DNA from: JBOHUX01 sp050734915
GTDB taxonomy: Bacteria > Chloroflexota > Dormibacteria > Dormibacterales > Dormibacteraceae
Reading direction: 5' to 3'
Assembly (NCBI GenBank): GCA_050734915.1
Contig: JBOHUX010000149.1
Coordinates: 1-5,781 of the forward strand
DNA: 5,781 nt
Part shown: positions 4,507 through 5,781 of the stretch, piece after piece
Numbering within the stretch: the first letter of the stretch is position 1
Layout of the letters: every line of letters starts with the position of its first letter
Made by a program: the position numbers and the translations under genes
Notes under the pieces: model-generated
The model's input: only the letters and a program-made list of their open reading frames with translations
What the model was told of the DNA's origin: nothing
Databases searched by the model: none

Positions 4507-5393
4507 CCGGCGCCAGCTGGGGGGCCGGCTACATGAATCAGATCGTGGCCGCCTTCGCCAACTGGGCGGCGAGCTCGGCCGCGATCGCCATCAACTCCCT
4601 CGCCCACTCCTTCGGGGCCAGCACCGAGCCCAGCTTCACCGCCATCGCCTCCACCTATCAGCGCATGCTCGCCATCGCGCTCCTGCTCACCGGCGCCTTC
4701 ATCGCCTGCGCGCTCATCGAGCGCCTCCTCGGCGGCCCCGCCGGCGCCGGCTGGAACGTCATCCCCCGCACCCTCATCGCCGTTTTCCTGGCCGCCACCG
4801 GGCTCGCCCTGGTCACCTACCTCGCCCACTACGCGGCCCTCCTCGCCACCGCCTGGGCGCCCGACCTCTCCTCCCAGGGCACGGCCCTGATCAGGAACAC
4901 CTACTCCTTCGCCCAGCCCGCCGGCGGCCTGCCCCTGGGGAGCGTGGCCGGGCTCATCCTGACCGCCATCTTCACCCTCCTCCTCGCCCTCCTCGTCTAC
5001 GTCGAGCTGATGCTCCGCTCCGCCCTCATCCTGGTCACCACCGTCTTCATCCCCCTCGTCTGCGTGATGTGCATCTGGCCCCGCCTGGCCGGCGCCGCCG
5101 GCCACCTGGTCGAGTTCCTGCTCGGTCTCCTCCTCTCCAAGTTCGTGATCGCGACCTCCATCTACGTCGGCTTCGGACTCGTCCTCGAGGGCCTGGTCTC
5201 CCCGGCGGGGAACGCCTCCCACGCCAACGCCATGGTCGTCGGCCTCGCCACCCTCGCGGTGGCCGCCTTCGCCCCCCTGGTGCTCATCCAGGGCCTGCGC
5301 TTCGGCCACGGCGCCACCGCGAGTTTGGCCAGGAGTTGGAGCGGCAGCGCCGCCGCCGCACCGATGGCCGCCGCCGGAAGTGTTGACCACTAG
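4503..5393 (+). CDS. TrbL/VirB6-like polytopic conjugation channel protein
   Basis: From GTG 4503, which overlaps the preceding stop as GTGA, the product has 296 residues. An ATG at 4533 behind a G-run is an alternative start that removes ten residues. Hydrophobic segments lie at about 55-73, 87-117, 145-168, 169-193, 205-230 and 243-265, giving five to seven membrane spans. The region VELMLRSALILVTT, then FIPLVCVMCIWPRLAG and LLSKFVIATSIYVGF (about 167-224), resembles the core of TrbL-type conjugation proteins of high-GC Gram-positive elements, where an ELxLR segment and an LSKFVI-like helix are characteristic. The C-terminus is Ala/Ser/Gly-rich. In type IV secretion, VirB6/TrbL proteins form the inner-membrane part of the channel that contacts the passing DNA. 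The last gene of the tightly packed operon, it is followed by about 70 non-coding bases. Confidence 0.75.
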   Translation: MTGASWGAGYMNQIVAAFANWAASSAAIAINSLAHSFGASTEPSFTAIASTYQRMLAIALLLTGAFIACALIERLLGGPAGAGWNVIPRTLIAVFLAATGLALVTYLAHYAALLATAWAPDLSSQGTALIRNTYSFAQPAGGLPLGSVAGLILTAIFTLLLALLVYVELMLRSALILVTTVFIPLVCVMCIWPRLAGAAGHLVEFLLGLLLSKFVIATSIYVGFGLVLEGLVSPAGNASHANAMVVGLATLAVAAFAPLVLIQGLRFGHGATASLARSWSGSAAAAPMAAAGSVDH

Positions 5394-5464
5394 GCTCCGA
5401 CCGCAGGCGATGACCGCCGGCAGCTCGCTTTGGAAGCGCGCCTCAGCCAGGCTCAGGAGGTCCG

Positions 5465-5722
5465 ATGCCGATTCCGAGCCGGTCTGAGACGTCAGCAGAG
5501 AGAGGTTCACCCGCCCCCGCCCAGGTGCCTGGAAAGGCGGCGGGTGCCCCTCCTGTCTCCCGCCGCCCGGCCTCGCGCCCACTCCCACCGGAGAAGGCGG
5601 CCACGCTGACTCTGCTCCCGGCCCGGTTGGTGCCGATGACGGCGGCGGAGGAAGAAAGCGCCATCTCCGCCCTGGCCCAGCTCCTGCTCTCGCTCTTCGA
5701 GACCGGACGCGGCCCCGCCTGA
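5465..5722 (+). CDS. Small hypothetical protein with acidic C-terminal helix
   Basis: AGGAGG at 5455-5460 lies 4 nt before the ATG at 5465, which supports a real gene. The 85-residue product has a Pro/Ala/Arg/Ser-rich N-terminal half, probably disordered, then LLPARLVPMTAAEEESAISALAQLLLSLFETG (about residues 51-82), an amphipathic helical region. There is no signal peptide or membrane helix. I do not recognise the family with certainty. Short proteins with a P-x-R-L-x-P-M-x-x-x-EE-x-x-A pattern are, from memory, sometimes encoded next to site-specific recombinases in high-GC mobile elements, so a recombinase could lie just downstream; this is weak inference. It may be the last gene of the transfer operon or the first of a new unit. 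Confidence 0.5.
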   Translation: MPIPSRSETSAERGSPAPAQVPGKAAGAPPVSRRPASRPLPPEKAATLTLLPARLVPMTAAEEESAISALAQLLLSLFETGRGPA

Positions 5723-5733
5723 CAGGCCTGTCA
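5720..5733. repeat. Perfect 14-bp palindrome over a stop codon
   Basis: TGACAGGCCTGTCA is fully self-complementary. It begins with the TGA stop of the small gene at 5465-5722 and ends 6 bases before a promoter-like pair. With no loop it is a poor terminator, but it is a good shape for a dimeric repressor or a recombinase binding site. Confidence 0.55.
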
Positions 5734-5739
5734 AGAACC

Positions 5740-5768
5740 TGGACGCCGCCACTGAACGGCCGTACGAT
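5740..5768 (+). promoter_or_regulatory. Possible sigma-70-type promoter for a gene starting at 5778
   Basis: TGGACG (5740-5745) and TACGAT (5763-5768) are separated by 17 bases. Each matches four of six consensus positions, and the -10 keeps the key first, second and last bases. The expected transcription start, about 5775, is three bases before an ATG at 5778-5780. Such a transcript would be nearly leaderless. Alternatively, GAGGG at 5770-5774 could act as a closely spaced ribosome site for a longer transcript. Only four bases of the gene are inside the window, so it cannot be identified. Confidence 0.35.
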
Positions 5769-5781
5769 CGAGGGCAAATGC

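Noticed and set aside
5383..5412. TTGACC at 5383 as a -35 box for the small gene
   Set aside because: The -35 is good, but nothing at 16-19 bases downstream resembles a -10 box, and the hexamer lies in the coding end of the preceding gene.
4482..5777. Long minus-strand frame of 431 residues opposite the TrbL-like gene
   Set aside because: Very Gly/Glu/Asp-rich translation typical of the antisense of hydrophobic GC-rich genes. The plus strand has proper membrane segments.

Overview
The window is very GC-rich (about 70 percent by eye, not computed), with strong G/C preference at third codon positions, GTG starts and clear Shine-Dalgarno sequences. The transfer proteins look most like those of high-GC Gram-positive or Chloroflexota-type integrative and conjugative elements. 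The exact host cannot be named from this sequence. The core is a piece of a conjugative or mobilizable element.

Left edge (1-126): the 3' tail of an IS3-family transposase and the right end of that insertion sequence. Next, on the minus strand (127-471), is the remnant of a small lipoprotein gene. The IS end truncates it, and an in-frame TAG also interrupts it. Directly upstream of that gene, and almost touching it, is a minus-strand gene (473-1084) for a small sigma-70-like or helix-turn-helix protein.

A non-coding region of about 380 bases (1085-1465) separates this pair from a divergent plus-strand operon. It holds a perfect 9-bp inverted repeat, three 11-bp tandem repeats beginning TGACG, and a palindrome that contains a Shine-Dalgarno sequence. 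Its place directly upstream of a relaxosome gene pair makes it the best candidate in the window for an origin of transfer and/or an operator.

The plus-strand operon (1466-5393) is tightly packed, with stop and start codons overlapping or nearly so. It encodes a ribbon-helix-helix relaxosome accessory protein, a MobA/VirD2-type relaxase, a VirD4/TraG-type coupling ATPase, a two-helix VirB2/TrbC-like membrane protein, and a polytopic TrbL/VirB6-like channel protein. Together they suggest nicking and piloting of DNA (accessory protein and relaxase), its delivery to the membrane (coupling protein), and the inner-membrane part of a type IV secretion channel (pilin-like and TrbL-like proteins). No VirB4-type ATPase is visible here; it would have to lie outside.

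Right edge (5394-5781): a small unrecognised gene (5465-5722), a 14-bp perfect palindrome over its stop codon, and a plausible promoter just ahead of an ATG in the last four bases. That ATG may start another gene beyond the window.
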